Positions 8,971 through 18,262 of a stretch of DNA of 64,000 nt are shown piece after piece. This stretch comes from Sporomusa ovata DSM 2662. GTDB taxonomy: Bacteria; Bacillota; Negativicutes; Sporomusales; Sporomusaceae. A model generated the notes under the pieces. The model did not search any database. It saw only the letters and a program-made list of their open reading frames with translations, and was not told the origin of the DNA. The translations under genes and the position numbers were made by a program. Numbering within the stretch: position 1 is the first letter of the stretch; every line of letters begins with the position of its first letter. The DNA lies in NCBI RefSeq assembly GCF_000445445.1, contig NZ_ASXP01000004.1, forward strand, positions 1 through 64,000. Reading direction: 5' to 3'.

Positions 8971-9376
8971 AGCGGCTGAGGTTTATGGACTCAAGCCGCA
9001 AACTGAGGTAAGTGTGGTGCTCTCTGACGATGAATACATTCATCAGCTTAATCGTCAGTACCGTAACAAAGATGCACCTACCGATGTATTGTCATTTGCT
9101 ATGAATGACCAGTGTGCTGGCGAGTCTGAGCCTGATATTACCGATACTCCTGATGATATTGAAATTTTGCTGGGAGATATCGTAATATCATTGGAAACCA
9201 CAGCCAGACAAGCGGAAGAATTCAATCATAGTTTAGAACGCGAGCTAGCCTATCTGACTGTTCATGGGATGTTACACCTTTTAGGTTATGACCATGAGGT
9301 TGAAGCAGAGAGAACGGAAATGCGTCAGGAAGAAGAATACGTTTTATCACTGCTCGGTATTACCCGTGAACAATAG
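8888..9376 (+). CDS. ybeY: Endoribonuclease / rRNA maturation factor YbeY
   Basis: 162-residue single-domain metalloprotein required for 16S rRNA 3'-end maturation and ribosome quality control. The zinc motif H-x3-H-x5-H is visible as HGMLHLLGYDH (about residues 126-136). GTG 8888 is preferred because it gives the family N-terminus VEIVINNRQ and is preceded by GAGGAG. This puts 83 bases inside the preceding gene; a later ATG (8921) would avoid most of the overlap but drop the first strand. Adjacent to phoH/pgpH as in other Firmicutes. Confidence 0.93.
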   Translation: MEIVINNRQEKMIVTTAMEQMLMQVLNKAAEVYGLKPQTEVSVVLSDDEYIHQLNRQYRNKDAPTDVLSFAMNDQCAGESEPDITDTPDDIEILLGDIVISLETTARQAEEFNHSLERELAYLTVHGMLHLLGYDHEVEAERTEMRQEEEYVLSLLGITREQ

Positions 9377-9384
9377 GTGCTGCT

Positions 9385-9741
9385 ATGCAGATAATAATGG
9401 CTTTTCGGTACGCCATCGCTGGGATTATTTACTGTATGCGCAGCCAGCGGCATATGAAGGTTCATTTGCTGGCTGCCCTGGGGGCATTAGGGTTAGCATG
9501 GCGGTTTGAGCTAAGCGGAATTGAGTGGGGCATTTTATTGTTGACGATTGCCGGCGTCATTACAGCAGAAATATTTAATACTGCATTAGAAGCTCTTGTT
9601 GATAAAGTTTCACCTGAGTTTCACCCGCTGGCCAAGATAGCTAAAGATGCTGCTGCGGGAGCCGTTCTCATTCAGGCAGTGGCTGCTTTAGGTGTTGGTT
9701 ATGTTCTATTTTGGGACAAAATACTAAAAATAGGTGGGTAG
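9385..9741 (+). CDS. dgkA: Diacylglycerol/undecaprenol kinase
   Basis: 118-residue integral membrane kinase of the DgkA family. In Gram-positives it phosphorylates undecaprenol, recycling the lipid carrier for envelope synthesis. Three hydrophobic helices are seen. The active-site motif AEIFNTALEALVD (first acidic cluster) and KDAAAGAVL match the family. Start ATG 9385; an ATG four codons later is possible. It is directly followed, with no gap, by cdd. Confidence 0.94.
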   Translation: MQIIMAFRYAIAGIIYCMRSQRHMKVHLLAALGALGLAWRFELSGIEWGILLLTIAGVITAEIFNTALEALVDKVSPEFHPLAKIAKDAAAGAVLIQAVAALGVGYVLFWDKILKIGG

Positions 9742-10152
9742 ATGATGGAGGAACTGGTTAAGGCTGCAATTAGCGCCAGAGAACAAGCTTATGTGCCGTA
9801 TTCGGGATTTAAAGTTGGGGCGGCGGTACAAGGAATAAGTGGACTTATTTATAGTGGCTGCAATATTGAGAACGCTTCCTACGGACTATCGAACTGTGCT
9901 GAACGTACGGCGATTTTTAAGGCAGTATCCGAAGGTGAACAAGAGCTTATTGCCATAGCCATAGTGGCTGATACGCCCGGTCCGGTATCGCCATGTGGTG
10001 CTTGCCGGCAGGTTATGGCTGAGTTTGGTATTAGAAAAATTATATTAGCGAACCTAAATGGTAAGCAGCGGACGGTTACTATGGAGGAACTTTTGCCTTT
10101 TAGTTTTGCCAAAGGTGATATTAGAAAAGATGGTGGGAAAAATAATGAATGA
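9742..10152 (+). CDS. cdd: Cytidine deaminase
   Basis: 136-residue homotetramer-type cytidine/deoxycytidine deaminase for pyrimidine salvage. The zinc/catalytic motifs NCAERT (Cys and Glu near residues 52-54) and PCGACRQ (about 84-90) are intact, and the N-terminal YVPYSGFKVGAA is diagnostic. Start at ATG 9742 or the adjacent ATG 9745. It overlaps the start of era by 8 bases, as expected for the cdd-era pair of Firmicutes. Confidence 0.95.
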   Translation: MMEELVKAAISAREQAYVPYSGFKVGAAVQGISGLIYSGCNIENASYGLSNCAERTAIFKAVSEGEQELIAIAIVADTPGPVSPCGACRQVMAEFGIRKIILANLNGKQRTVTMEELLPFSFAKGDIRKDGGKNNE

Positions 10153-11038
10153 AGAAAACTATAAATCAGGTTTTGTCGCGGTTATTGGCCGGCCTAATGT
10201 TGGTAAATCAACGCTGATGAATAATTTAATTGGTCAGAAAGTGGCCATTATGTCTGATAAACCCCAAACAACCAGAAATAAAATTATGGGTGTCCTTACG
10301 CAAAAAGATGCGCAAATCTTATTTATTGATACTCCTGGCATGCATAAACCCAAACACAAGTTAGGCGAATACATGCTCAAGGAAGCAGAAGGCTCTCTGC
10401 GGGACGTAGATGTTATTTTATTTGTGGTCGATGTTACCGCCGAAATGGGAGCCGGAGAACGCTATATACTCGATAACCTGGCAAATGTTCGAACACCGGT
10501 TATTCTCACAGTAAATAAAATAGACAAAATTGAAAAAACTAAATTGTTTGCTATTATTGAAAAATATACAGCACAATTTAAATTTGCCGCGGTTGTACCG
10601 ATTTCGGCACTTGATCACACCAATTTTGAAGAGTTGGTTAGTGAGATCAAATCACATCTTGAACCGGGTCCACAATATTATCCCGAAGATATGATTACCG
10701 ACCAGCCCGAACGTCTTGTCATTGCCGAGCTTATCAGAGAGAAAGTGTTACATTTAACCAAAGAGGAGATTCCGCACGCGATACTTGTTGACATTGAAGA
10801 AATTGTTACCAGACCTAATGATAATTTATATGTTAGAGCTGTAATTTATGTTGAACGTGATTCGCAAAAAGGAATTGTTATTGGTGCCGGTGGCCGCCTG
10901 CTTAAAGATATTGGTCGCCTGGCCAGAGGTGATATTGAAAATCTCCTGGGCTCTAAGGTATATCTTGATTTATGGGTCAAGGTAAAAAAAGATTGGCGCA
11001 ACCGGCCTAATGTGTTAAAAAGTTTTGGCTTTGAGTAA
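10145..11038 (+). CDS. era: GTPase Era
   Basis: 297-residue GTPase that binds 16S rRNA and aids 30S assembly. G1 GRPNVGKS is at residues 15-22, followed by DTPG (G3) and NKID (G4); the C-terminal KH RNA-binding domain includes GIVIGAGGRLLKDIG. ATG 10145 was chosen because it gives the usual short lead MNEENYKSGFVAVIG; longer in-frame starts lie within cdd. Ends the first co-transcribed block: a strong hairpin follows. Confidence 0.97.
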   Translation: MNEENYKSGFVAVIGRPNVGKSTLMNNLIGQKVAIMSDKPQTTRNKIMGVLTQKDAQILFIDTPGMHKPKHKLGEYMLKEAEGSLRDVDVILFVVDVTAEMGAGERYILDNLANVRTPVILTVNKIDKIEKTKLFAIIEKYTAQFKFAAVVPISALDHTNFEELVSEIKSHLEPGPQYYPEDMITDQPERLVIAELIREKVLHLTKEEIPHAILVDIEEIVTRPNDNLYVRAVIYVERDSQKGIVIGAGGRLLKDIGRLARGDIENLLGSKVYLDLWVKVKKDWRNRPNVLKSFGFE

Positions 11039-11043
11039 ATTAA

Positions 11044-11074
11044 AAATAAGCTGCCGCTGTGCGGTAGCTTATTT
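11044..11074 (+). terminator. Intrinsic terminator after era
   Basis: 13-bp stem AAATAAGCTGCCG / CGGTAGCTTATTT (one G-T pair) with loop CTGTG. The A-rich left and T-rich right flanks could let it work in both directions. Confidence 0.8.
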
Positions 11075-11128
11075 CAATTATTGACCAATACGGCGCATAA
11101 TGGTATCATTTGTTAGAGAGGTGAATAA

Positions 11129-11713
11129 ATGAATTGGGCTTCTAAGTATTTTATCAACGGATTAATTGTAATTGTACCTATTGCCATTACAACCTTTGTA
11201 ATTATTAATATTTTTTCATTTACTGAGCAACTGCTAGGTCAATATCTGCCGATTCATTTTCTAGGATTGTCACTGATTGTCGTGCTATTTTTGATTGTCA
11301 TTGTCGGTTGGTTATCCTCACATTGGCTTTTGCAAAAAGTAATTGGGTATGGGGAACGCCTGGTAGGCTCAATACCGGTGGTAAAATTTATTTACAACAG
11401 TGTAAAACAAATATCAACAGCCGTGTTTGAGTCTCAGGAACTGCTAAAACATGCAGTATTAGTACCTTATCCACATCCGGGAGTTAAGGCATTAGGCTTT
11501 GTTATGCCTGAATTATCGGTGCCATTGGCTGATAAATTTACAGAAGAACATGTGTGCGTTTTTGTTCCTATGAGTCTTAATCTGACCTCTGGCTTTAATA
11601 TTATTCTGCCCAGTCGGGACATAATACCTTTAGACGTAACAAGCGAAAGCGCACTGCAATATGTTATTACCGCCGGTGCTATTATGCCGCGCAGTAATGA
11701 TTCCAATAACTAG
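11129..11713 (+). CDS. DUF502 membrane protein
   Basis: 194-residue protein of the DUF502 family, function unknown. Two membrane helices (about residues 8-30 and 45-70) precede the conserved region SIPVVKFIYNSVKQI and a soluble half with LVPYPHPGVKALGFV. ATG 11129 follows GAGAGGTG. Its 3' end overlaps the next reading frame. It has been placed among envelope proteins only by topology; nothing in the sequence reveals a substrate. Confidence 0.88.
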   Translation: MNWASKYFINGLIVIVPIAITTFVIINIFSFTEQLLGQYLPIHFLGLSLIVVLFLIVIVGWLSSHWLLQKVIGYGERLVGSIPVVKFIYNSVKQISTAVFESQELLKHAVLVPYPHPGVKALGFVMPELSVPLADKFTEEHVCVFVPMSLNLTSGFNIILPSRDIIPLDVTSESALQYVITAGAIMPRSNDSNN

Positions 11714-13067
11714 GGAGAGATGCTTTATAGATTCGCCATTATTCAGTTCGGTTAAGTTGGCGGCCGCTCTGTTACTTGTCTTAATTAATGGTTTTTTTGT
11801 ATTATCCGAGTTTTCATTAGTCAAAATTCGTAAAACCCGACTGGAAGAACTTGCTCAGCAAGGTAATGCCCGGGCTAAACTAGCTTTAAAAGTTGTAGCT
11901 TCACTTGATAGTTACCTTGGTGCTACACAACTTGGTATTGCTTTATCATCCTTAGCACTTGGTTGGTTGGGTGAACCGGCTATATCCTCATTGATAAAAC
12001 CTATTTTAATGAATTATTTTCCTGTTTCAGAAGGGCTGATTACTACCGTTAGTATTGTCTTGGGATTTACCGGCATTACATTTTTTTACATTATTTTAGG
12101 TGACCTAATCCCGAAGTCACTGGCGGTGCAGCGTTCGGAAAGTATGGTGTTGTCCTGTATATGGTTACTCACTATTTTCCACAAAGTCAGCTATCCGTTT
12201 ATTATGCTGTTTAACCGTACAGCTAAGTTGCTGTTAAGTGCAATTGGAATGAAAGCAGCTAGTGAAGCTGATCTGGCTCATTCGGAAGAAGAATTACGGA
12301 TGCTTGTCAGTGCCAGTCATCGCGGCAGCATACTTAATCAGATGGAAAGCGAACTTATTGACAATGTTTTTGATTTTGCTGATCGTTTGGCGCGGGAAAT
12401 TATGGTGCCAAGACAAGATATGGTATGTTTATTTACGGACGATTCATTTGAGGAAAATATGCGAGTGGTACGGGAAACTGTGCATACACGATATCCATTA
12501 TGTGTGGAAGACAAAGACCATATAATTGGTATGGTTCATGTTCGTGATTTGATGGATTTTGATATGTGCGCACCAGGGGAGCGTGACTTAACTGCTATTG
12601 TTCGGGAAGTACTAGTAGTTCCTGAAGGAATGTCAGTAGCTCATCTGCTGCAAGTTATGCGCCGCAAGTGTACCCACTTGGCTATTGTTGCGGATGAGTA
12701 TGGCGGTACAGCCGGACTTGTAGCGCTGGAAGATGTGATTGAAGAGATTGTTGGTGATATTCAGGATGAACATGATGAGGTAGCAGATATTGAAATTCAA
12801 CGTCTGGCTGATGGCAGTTATGAATTTGACGGTGGAGTTCTCCTGGATGATGTGACTGAACTTTTGAATATTCGTTTGGAAGATCATGAGGAAGATACAC
12901 TAGGCGGTTATATATTTGGAATGTTGGGACGTCGTCCGGAAACTGGTGATATAGTAAATATTGGTGACTATTCATTTGAGGTACTTCAGGTTACTGGCTT
13001 CCGAATTGTAAGAGTTAAGGCAGTACCGCTTTTTCCAGAAGCTGCGGCAAATGATAGTTTGGAATAA
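11697..13067 (+). CDS. CNNM/CBS-domain membrane protein (hemolysin-C/CorC type)
   Basis: About 456 residues with the order DUF21/CNNM transmembrane domain, CBS pair and CorC_HlyC transporter-associated domain. Markers: SEFSLVKIRKTRLEEL, HSEEELRMLV, REIMVPRQDMV before the first CBS, and GTAGLVALEDVIEEIVGDI in the second. Homologues are linked to magnesium or cobalt efflux. The start is uncertain: ATG 11697 lies inside the preceding gene with a weak ribosome site, and a better site (GGGAGAG) is followed by no in-frame start. Function by family only. Confidence 0.88.
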   Translation: MIPITRERCFIDSPLFSSVKLAAALLLVLINGFFVLSEFSLVKIRKTRLEELAQQGNARAKLALKVVASLDSYLGATQLGIALSSLALGWLGEPAISSLIKPILMNYFPVSEGLITTVSIVLGFTGITFFYIILGDLIPKSLAVQRSESMVLSCIWLLTIFHKVSYPFIMLFNRTAKLLLSAIGMKAASEADLAHSEEELRMLVSASHRGSILNQMESELIDNVFDFADRLAREIMVPRQDMVCLFTDDSFEENMRVVRETVHTRYPLCVEDKDHIIGMVHVRDLMDFDMCAPGERDLTAIVREVLVVPEGMSVAHLLQVMRRKCTHLAIVADEYGGTAGLVALEDVIEEIVGDIQDEHDEVADIEIQRLADGSYEFDGGVLLDDVTELLNIRLEDHEEDTLGGYIFGMLGRRPETGDIVNIGDYSFEVLQVTGFRIVRVKAVPLFPEAAANDSLE

Positions 13068-13125
13068 GTTAATTGATTATCTGGCTGGTCCTGTTTGTTA
13101 ATATAAGTTGAAGGGATGATGTCGA

Positions 13126-13314
13126 GTGTTATTACGGGAAACTTTATGGGAAATTTTTTTCAGTACCGGTAATATCGATGCTTACCTTGCCTATCGCGCT
13201 TGTTCAGATTGTCATTGTAGCAACCAACAGCAGTCAGACGATGAACCTACACAATCACTACTTGCAGAAAAATATTCTTCAAAAGATTTATTACGTGAGG
13301 TTAAATGGCATTAG
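13126..13314 (+). CDS. YqzL-like small protein
   Basis: 62-residue protein whose N-terminus (LRETLWEIFFSTGNIDAYLAY) matches the YqzL family, a short conserved protein of unknown function coded just before recO in Bacillus, the same place as here. The C-terminal 35 residues, with a CSDCHC cysteine cluster, are longer than in usual YqzL. Start GTG 13126 after AAGGGATG; the stop overlaps the recO start by 10 bases. A second, shorter relative lies at 63248. Confidence 0.75.
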   Translation: MLLRETLWEIFFSTGNIDAYLAYRACSDCHCSNQQQSDDEPTQSLLAEKYSSKDLLREVKWH

Positions 13315-14045
13315 AGTATCCGTCAGAAGCCATTCTGTTAGCAACACGCGACTGGAGCGCTGCTGACAGAATGGTCACTTTGTTTTCCCGCGAGCGCGGT
13401 ATTGTTACTGTGATGGCCTATGGTGCCCGCAAACCTAAAAGTAAGTTGAGTGGTGGTCTCCAGCCGTTTACTCATTTAAACTTGCTATTGGCTGGCGGCA
13501 AAGGCATGGACTTAGTCAGGCAGTGTGAAGTTGTAACTTCATTTCGAAAAATTCGGGAAGATTTGACTAGATTAGCCTATGCCAATTTCATTGCTGAGTT
13601 AACGTTAGGGCTATGGCCGCAGCAGCAGTCTGAGTCAGCAGCATTTGATATGCTGCTGGCAGTGCTAACGCTTCTGGCAGAGCGCAACCCGCGCATTGCT
13701 GCCCTGGCAGGTGCCTGGCAATTGATGGTCTTGGCCGGTTTTCAGCCTGAATATGAGCATTGCGCGCACTGTGGCGCCATATTGAGTTTGCCGGCCTATT
13801 TCAGTTTTATCGAAGGCGGCGGTACATGTGTACATTGCAGTCCGCCCGGCACAAGTAAGTTCGATCAGCCTGACAAGGATTTTTTAGATAAGTTGTTATC
13901 TTTGGATTTGCGACAACCTGGTCAATTTACTGTGACTGCTATGGTCTTGTCAGTCGCTGAGAGTCTGCTGTACGGTTTTGTACGACACCAGTTAGATCGT
14001 CCACTTAAGTCATTAGATTTTATTAATAAGCTTACTGCCCTATAG
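13305..14045 (+). CDS. recO: DNA repair protein RecO
   Basis: 246-residue recombination mediator that anneals DNA and helps RecR load RecA at gaps. The N-terminal OB fold (ESEAILLATRDWS-like start, RERGIVTVMAYGARKPKS) and a four-cysteine zinc site (CAHC about 153-156, CVHC about 174-177) are present. Start ATG 13305 overlaps the yqzL-like gene, so the two are translationally coupled. Length is usual for Firmicutes. Confidence 0.95.
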   Translation: MALEYPSEAILLATRDWSAADRMVTLFSRERGIVTVMAYGARKPKSKLSGGLQPFTHLNLLLAGGKGMDLVRQCEVVTSFRKIREDLTRLAYANFIAELTLGLWPQQQSESAAFDMLLAVLTLLAERNPRIAALAGAWQLMVLAGFQPEYEHCAHCGAILSLPAYFSFIEGGGTCVHCSPPGTSKFDQPDKDFLDKLLSLDLRQPGQFTVTAMVLSVAESLLYGFVRHQLDRPLKSLDFINKLTAL

Positions 14046-14101
14046 GTAGAATAACGTTTTTCAAACAGGGAAGACTAATCCTAAATTAGGGAGGGTATAC
14101 A

Positions 14102-14545
14102 ATGGATATTACTTTAGAAAATATTGATTTGATTCGTGAACGCACCGGTGTTTCGTATCGGGAGGCTAAAGAGGCTCTGGAACGTAATGATGGCCATGTA
14201 ATTGATACCCTAATTGAACTTGAAGATAAAAGTAAAAGCAGCACCAAGTGGACCGAGGAATTTTCGGTGCGTTCCACCGAGGTCATTGACAAAGTGAAAG
14301 AACTCATTCGCGAAGGCAATGTGAATAAGATTCGCGTCAAGCATGAGGGACGGGTGCTGGCCGATATACCTGTAGCTCTTGGCGCTATTGGTGCCGTGGT
14401 GCTGCCTCAATTGGCCGCTGTGGGCGTTTTAGTGGCTGTGTTTAAGCGGTGTACTATCGAGGTGGTACGCGAGGATATCGAGCCGCCTGAAACTGACAGG
14501 GAAGATTCACAAGCTGAGGTGGACAAGTCCTCGCAAAATATGTAG
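14102..14545 (+). CDS. DUF4342 protein with UBA-like N-terminus
   Basis: 147 residues. The first 45 (ENIDLIRERTGVSYREAKEA) resemble a UBA/TS-N-type three-helix fold. The rest fits DUF4342, with TEEFSVRSTEVIDKVKELI, IRVKHEGRVLADIPV and a hydrophobic hairpin (ALGAIGAVVLPQLAAVGVLVAVF) that may touch the membrane. No established function. ATG 14102 has the strong site AGGGAGGG. Ends in a terminator, so it may be a one-gene unit or the tail of the recO unit. Confidence 0.82.
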   Translation: MDITLENIDLIRERTGVSYREAKEALERNDGHVIDTLIELEDKSKSSTKWTEEFSVRSTEVIDKVKELIREGNVNKIRVKHEGRVLADIPVALGAIGAVVLPQLAAVGVLVAVFKRCTIEVVREDIEPPETDREDSQAEVDKSSQNM

Positions 14546-14571
14546 TATAAACTGACGCATTTCTGCAGTTT

Positions 14572-14615
14572 AACAAAAACACTCTTTTCGTGAGAAAGGG
14601 GTGTTTTTGTTTAGG
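14572..14615 (+). terminator. Intrinsic terminator after the DUF4342 gene
   Basis: 13-bp stem AACAAAAACACTC (14572-14584) with GGGTGTTTTTGTT (14599-14611), one G-T pair, 14-base loop, T-rich tail. Confidence 0.75.
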
Positions 14616-14710
14616 GGACTAAAAAGGACTTTTAGCAATCCTTCTTGAATCCATTTTATGTAAGATTCAATTTATTATGCCTGAACTTCTAATGTTCAAA
14701 GGAGATTGTA

Positions 14711-15664
14711 ATGTTGACTTTCAAAAATCTGAATGATAACCATATAGAGCCAGCAGCCCGGTTGGCTTTGGGTGAGTATTTTGAAGAACGAAATGCAACA
14801 GCCATACTTCCTAATGGAGATTACTTTGACCTATTTTGCAACATGATTGCAAAAATGACTGCCTATAATCTGGGCATCGCTGCTATGCAGGAGGGCAAAC
14901 TAGTTGGTTTTTTGACATGTTACAAACCATGGAACCATCATTTTGGCATGACGATGGGGACATTCTCGCCTATTCATGCTCATGGTACAATAAAGCATAA
15001 CAGAAAACATATTTACTCACTTTTGTATCAAACCGCCGCTGAAAAATGGGTGCGAGAAGGGATATTAAGTCATGCAATAGCAGTCTATGCACATGACTCT
15101 GAATCGATAAGCAGTTTTTGGGAGAATGGCTTTGGGTTACGAACAGTTGATGCAATCCGAAACGTCGAGACAATAGTCTGTGAAGCATTTCCGGATTATG
15201 AATTTTGTGAATTGGCAATTGGAGAAATTGCCCACATTGTTCCGTTGAAAAACCTTCTTAGAGAGCACTTACGGAGTACTCCCATGTTTATACCCCTTTC
15301 TTTTAGTCAGGACGTTACACAAATCAGGGAAGAAAATGAAAGACGAAAATCAAGGTACTTTATTGCCAAAGATAAGAATAAACTAATTGCATTTATTGAG
15401 ATAATGCAATCTGGTGAAAACTTTGCATGTAACGATCCTAAAATGATAAATATTTGTGGCGCATATATGATACCAGAGTATCGCCAAACCGGTATTTTCA
15501 CAAAATTTTTGTCTTGGCTGATGGATGTACTGTTGATTGAGGGGTATACACGTTGTGGCGTGGATTTTGAAAGCTTTAATCCAACGGCAAATTACTTTTG
15601 GTTGAAATATTTTACTGCCTATACTTATGGAGTAGTTCGACGGATTGATGAGAGGATATTTTGA
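14711..15664 (+). CDS. GNAT-family N-acetyltransferase
   Basis: 317 residues, long for GNAT, apparently two acetyltransferase-like halves. The N-terminal half holds YNLGIAAMQEGKLVGFLTCY and SSFWENGFGLRTVDAIR. The C-terminal half has MIPEYRQTGIFTKFLSWLMD, where the R-x-x-G-[IL] turn binds acetyl-CoA, followed by CGVDFESFNPTANYFWLKYF. The acceptor is unknown. ATG 14711 follows AAAGGAG. It has a terminator upstream and stands alone. Confidence 0.83.
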   Translation: MLTFKNLNDNHIEPAARLALGEYFEERNATAILPNGDYFDLFCNMIAKMTAYNLGIAAMQEGKLVGFLTCYKPWNHHFGMTMGTFSPIHAHGTIKHNRKHIYSLLYQTAAEKWVREGILSHAIAVYAHDSESISSFWENGFGLRTVDAIRNVETIVCEAFPDYEFCELAIGEIAHIVPLKNLLREHLRSTPMFIPLSFSQDVTQIREENERRKSRYFIAKDKNKLIAFIEIMQSGENFACNDPKMINICGAYMIPEYRQTGIFTKFLSWLMDVLLIEGYTRCGVDFESFNPTANYFWLKYFTAYTYGVVRRIDERIF

Positions 15665-15801
15665 TAAAAACCGCATATGCAGCATATTTCATTTGCAAAA
15701 TACTTTAAAAGCAATTAAACTGGGACATGAACTGGGTCACGCGGCTGCGGTTCGTTGTCCAATTAAATCGATCATCTGACATGACGGAAAGGAATTATGT
15801 T

Positions 15802-16950
15802 ATGAAAGATCTGGATAGGGAAAAGCAAAAATTTATTGTCAAAATCATGTTTCTGGCTGGCATTATGCTCCTGATAATTTTAAACTTTTCCAGTGCTGCT
15901 TCTGCAGCCAAGCAGGTATATGACGTTCTTTATCCTCTGTTGCTGGGGCTGGGAATTGCCTATATCATAAATATTTTAGTTTCCGGCTATGAAATGATTT
16001 ATTTTCCCAGGAGCAACAATAAATTATTACTCCGTAATCGTCGAAGTATCGCTATTATACTAGCGATACTGACAATCGTTCTGATTCTTGTGATGTTTTT
16101 GCACATTGTTGTTCCTCAGGTCGGTCAGTCAATATCGCTGCTTTCAAGTGGAGTTCCTGATATGTATAATAAGGCAGTCGAATGGAGCCAGCAAAGCGTT
16201 AATGACAATCCGGAAATCAAAGCTAAAATTAGGCAACTTGGAATCAATCAGGAATCAATGATAAACCAGTCTTTGGGCTGGCTCCGGAATTGGGCTGGAG
16301 GAACAGTTTCCTTTATCGGTTCGATTTTTGGCACCTTATTTAATTTGGTATTTGCTATAATATTTGCCATATATATCTTATTTTACAAAGATGATCTAAA
16401 GCGGATAATAAACAAACTGGCTCATGCTTTTTTATCCTTTGAACACAGGGAGAAGTTAATCGAAAGTTTTAAGATCATGGATGATACTTTTAGGTGTTAT
16501 ATTGTTGGCCAGTGTAAAGAAGCAGTTATTTTCGGAATTTTATGTACGTTGGGGATGCTGATTTTTCAATTTCCTTACGCAACTGTAATTGGATCGGTGA
16601 TGGGATTGACAGCTTTGGTTCCCATTTTGGGGGCTTATCTTGGCGCAATAGTGGGCTTTTTGCTGATTGCAGCCGTCGATCCGGTTAGAGCCGTATTGTT
16701 CATTATTTTTATTATCATCCTTCAACAAATAGAAGGAAATTTGATTTATCCGAGAGTGGTCGGAAAAAGTATTGGCCTACCTGAAATATGGTTATTTGCT
16801 GCGGTAACGATCGGCGGGGGCTTGATGGGCATTACCGGCATTTTTCTAGGTGTTCCGGTTGCTGCGACGATATATAAACTGATAAGTAAAAATGTGAATG
16901 ACCGGTTAAAAGCAGTGGAATCCACTACGAAGATGTCTGTTTTAAAGTAG
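15802..16950 (+). CDS. AI-2E-family transporter (PerM/YdiK-like permease)
   Basis: 382-residue polytopic protein of the AI-2 exporter (formerly PerM) family. Seven to eight membrane segments lie around a central soluble stretch (residues about 100-175), and the family segment ALVPILGAYLGAIVG is followed by LQQIEGNLIYPRVVGKSIGL. Substrates in this family range from autoinducer-2 to sodium or protons, so none is assigned. Start ATG 15802 has GGAAAGGA eight bases before; an in-frame ATG at 15781 is possible. Confidence 0.85.
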   Translation: MKDLDREKQKFIVKIMFLAGIMLLIILNFSSAASAAKQVYDVLYPLLLGLGIAYIINILVSGYEMIYFPRSNNKLLLRNRRSIAIILAILTIVLILVMFLHIVVPQVGQSISLLSSGVPDMYNKAVEWSQQSVNDNPEIKAKIRQLGINQESMINQSLGWLRNWAGGTVSFIGSIFGTLFNLVFAIIFAIYILFYKDDLKRIINKLAHAFLSFEHREKLIESFKIMDDTFRCYIVGQCKEAVIFGILCTLGMLIFQFPYATVIGSVMGLTALVPILGAYLGAIVGFLLIAAVDPVRAVLFIIFIIILQQIEGNLIYPRVVGKSIGLPEIWLFAAVTIGGGLMGITGIFLGVPVAATIYKLISKNVNDRLKAVESTTKMSVLK

Positions 16951-16996
16951 GCTTAACAGATTTAATTGAGAATGTAGGCTGAATAATTGTAAGCCC

Positions 16997-17025
16997 TTGA
17001 TTTTCCTATGTTTCCATGATAATAT
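16997..17025 (+). promoter_or_regulatory. Promoter of the glyQS T-box transcript
   Basis: TTGATT (16997-17002), 17-base spacer, TAATAT (17020-17025), about 40 bases before the T-box leader. Confidence 0.55.
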
Positions 17026-17059
17026 TTTATATATTGGATACTATAGCTAGTATAAAACT

Positions 17060-17372
17060 AGGTAACAATTAAAGTCGAAAATTACGGCAATGCGGGAAAG
17101 AAGTAACCTTTTTTAGGCAGCGAACCAGGAAAAGTGAAAGCCTGGAATACAAAAGGTGAAAGGCCTTCCCAAGCTGCAAGAGGAAATCTCCGGGCTGCTT
17201 CGAAATGTTCAGATACTTATTCTGCATTGGAAATCAGTTTCTGAGAAAGTAAAACTTGCTATATTTTTGAGGTGGGGCGTTTTACGCTCAATCAGGGTGG
17301 AACCGCGGGAATAACATCTCGTCCCTGTAACTTAAATTACAAGTTACGGGGATGAGATGTTTTTATTTTTTA
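17060..17372 (+). promoter_or_regulatory. T-box leader upstream of glyQ
   Basis: T-box leaders sense uncharged tRNA and allow read-through into synthetase genes. The conserved antiterminator sequence AGGGTGGAACCGCGGG is at 17294-17309. It is followed by a long terminator hairpin (17314-17360, arms ACATCTCGTCCC / GGGGATGAGATGT) and a T run. The glyQ location means that glycyl-tRNA is the expected ligand. I could not fix the specifier codon; the 5' boundary is approximate. Confidence 0.9.
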
Positions 17373-17384
17373 GGAGGTAAAATT

Positions 17385-18260
17385 ATGACATTCCAGGAGA
17401 TTATCCTGACTCTGCAAAATTTTTGGGCTAAGCAGCAGTGTATTATTCAACAACCTTATGATGTGGAAAAAGGGGCAGGAACCATGAATCCGGCAACTTT
17501 CCTCCGGGCATTAGGGCCTGAACCGTGGAATGTAGCTTATGTTGAGCCGTCACGCCGGCCGGCTGACGGACGTTATGGCGATAACCCTAACCGTCTGTAT
17601 CAGCATCACCAGTATCAAGTTATTATGAAGCCGTCACCAGCCAATATCCAGGAGTTGTATTTAGCCAGTCTGGCTCAGCTAGGAATTGATCCGGCTAAAC
17701 ATGATATTCGTTTTGTTGAAGACAACTGGGAATCGCCGACCTTGGGTGCTTGGGGCCTCGGCTGGGAAGTATGGCTTGATGGTATGGAAATTACCCAGTT
17801 TACTTATTTCCAGCAAGTTGGCAGTATTGATGTTAAGCCGGTAGCAGTAGAAATTACCTATGGCTTGGAACGCTTAGCTATGTATATTCAAGGCAAAGAA
17901 AATGTTTTTGATATCGAATGGGTAGCAGGTATTTCTTATGGTGATGTATTCCACCGCAATGAGGTGGAACATTCGCACTATAATTTTGAAATTGCCGACA
18001 CAACGATGCTATTTACCCTGTTTGATATGTATGAAAAAGAAGCCCTTCGGATTATCGAACTAGGTTATGTGCTGCCGGCCTATGATTATGTTTTAAAATG
18101 TTCGCATAGTTTTAATCTCCTGGACGCTCGTGGGGCGATTAGTGTGAGTGAACGTACCGGTTTTATCGGCCGGGTCCGCAACTTAGCACGACTGTGCGCC
18201 CAGGGCTATCTGGAGCAACGTGAGAAGCTGGGTTATCCACTCCTAAAGGGAGGTAAGTAA
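17385..18260 (+). CDS. glyQ: Glycyl-tRNA synthetase alpha subunit
   Basis: 291-residue catalytic subunit of the bacterial alpha2beta2 glycyl-tRNA synthetase. Class II features: GTMNPATFLRALGPEPWNVAYVEPSRRPADGRYG (motif 2 region, cited in part) and TYGLERLAMYIQ (motif 3). ATG 17385 follows TAGGAGG at the ideal distance, immediately after the T-box terminator. glyS starts two bases after its stop. Confidence 0.97.
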   Translation: MTFQEIILTLQNFWAKQQCIIQQPYDVEKGAGTMNPATFLRALGPEPWNVAYVEPSRRPADGRYGDNPNRLYQHHQYQVIMKPSPANIQELYLASLAQLGIDPAKHDIRFVEDNWESPTLGAWGLGWEVWLDGMEITQFTYFQQVGSIDVKPVAVEITYGLERLAMYIQGKENVFDIEWVAGISYGDVFHRNEVEHSHYNFEIADTTMLFTLFDMYEKEALRIIELGYVLPAYDYVLKCSHSFNLLDARGAISVSERTGFIGRVRNLARLCAQGYLEQREKLGYPLLKGGK

Positions 18261-18262
18261 TC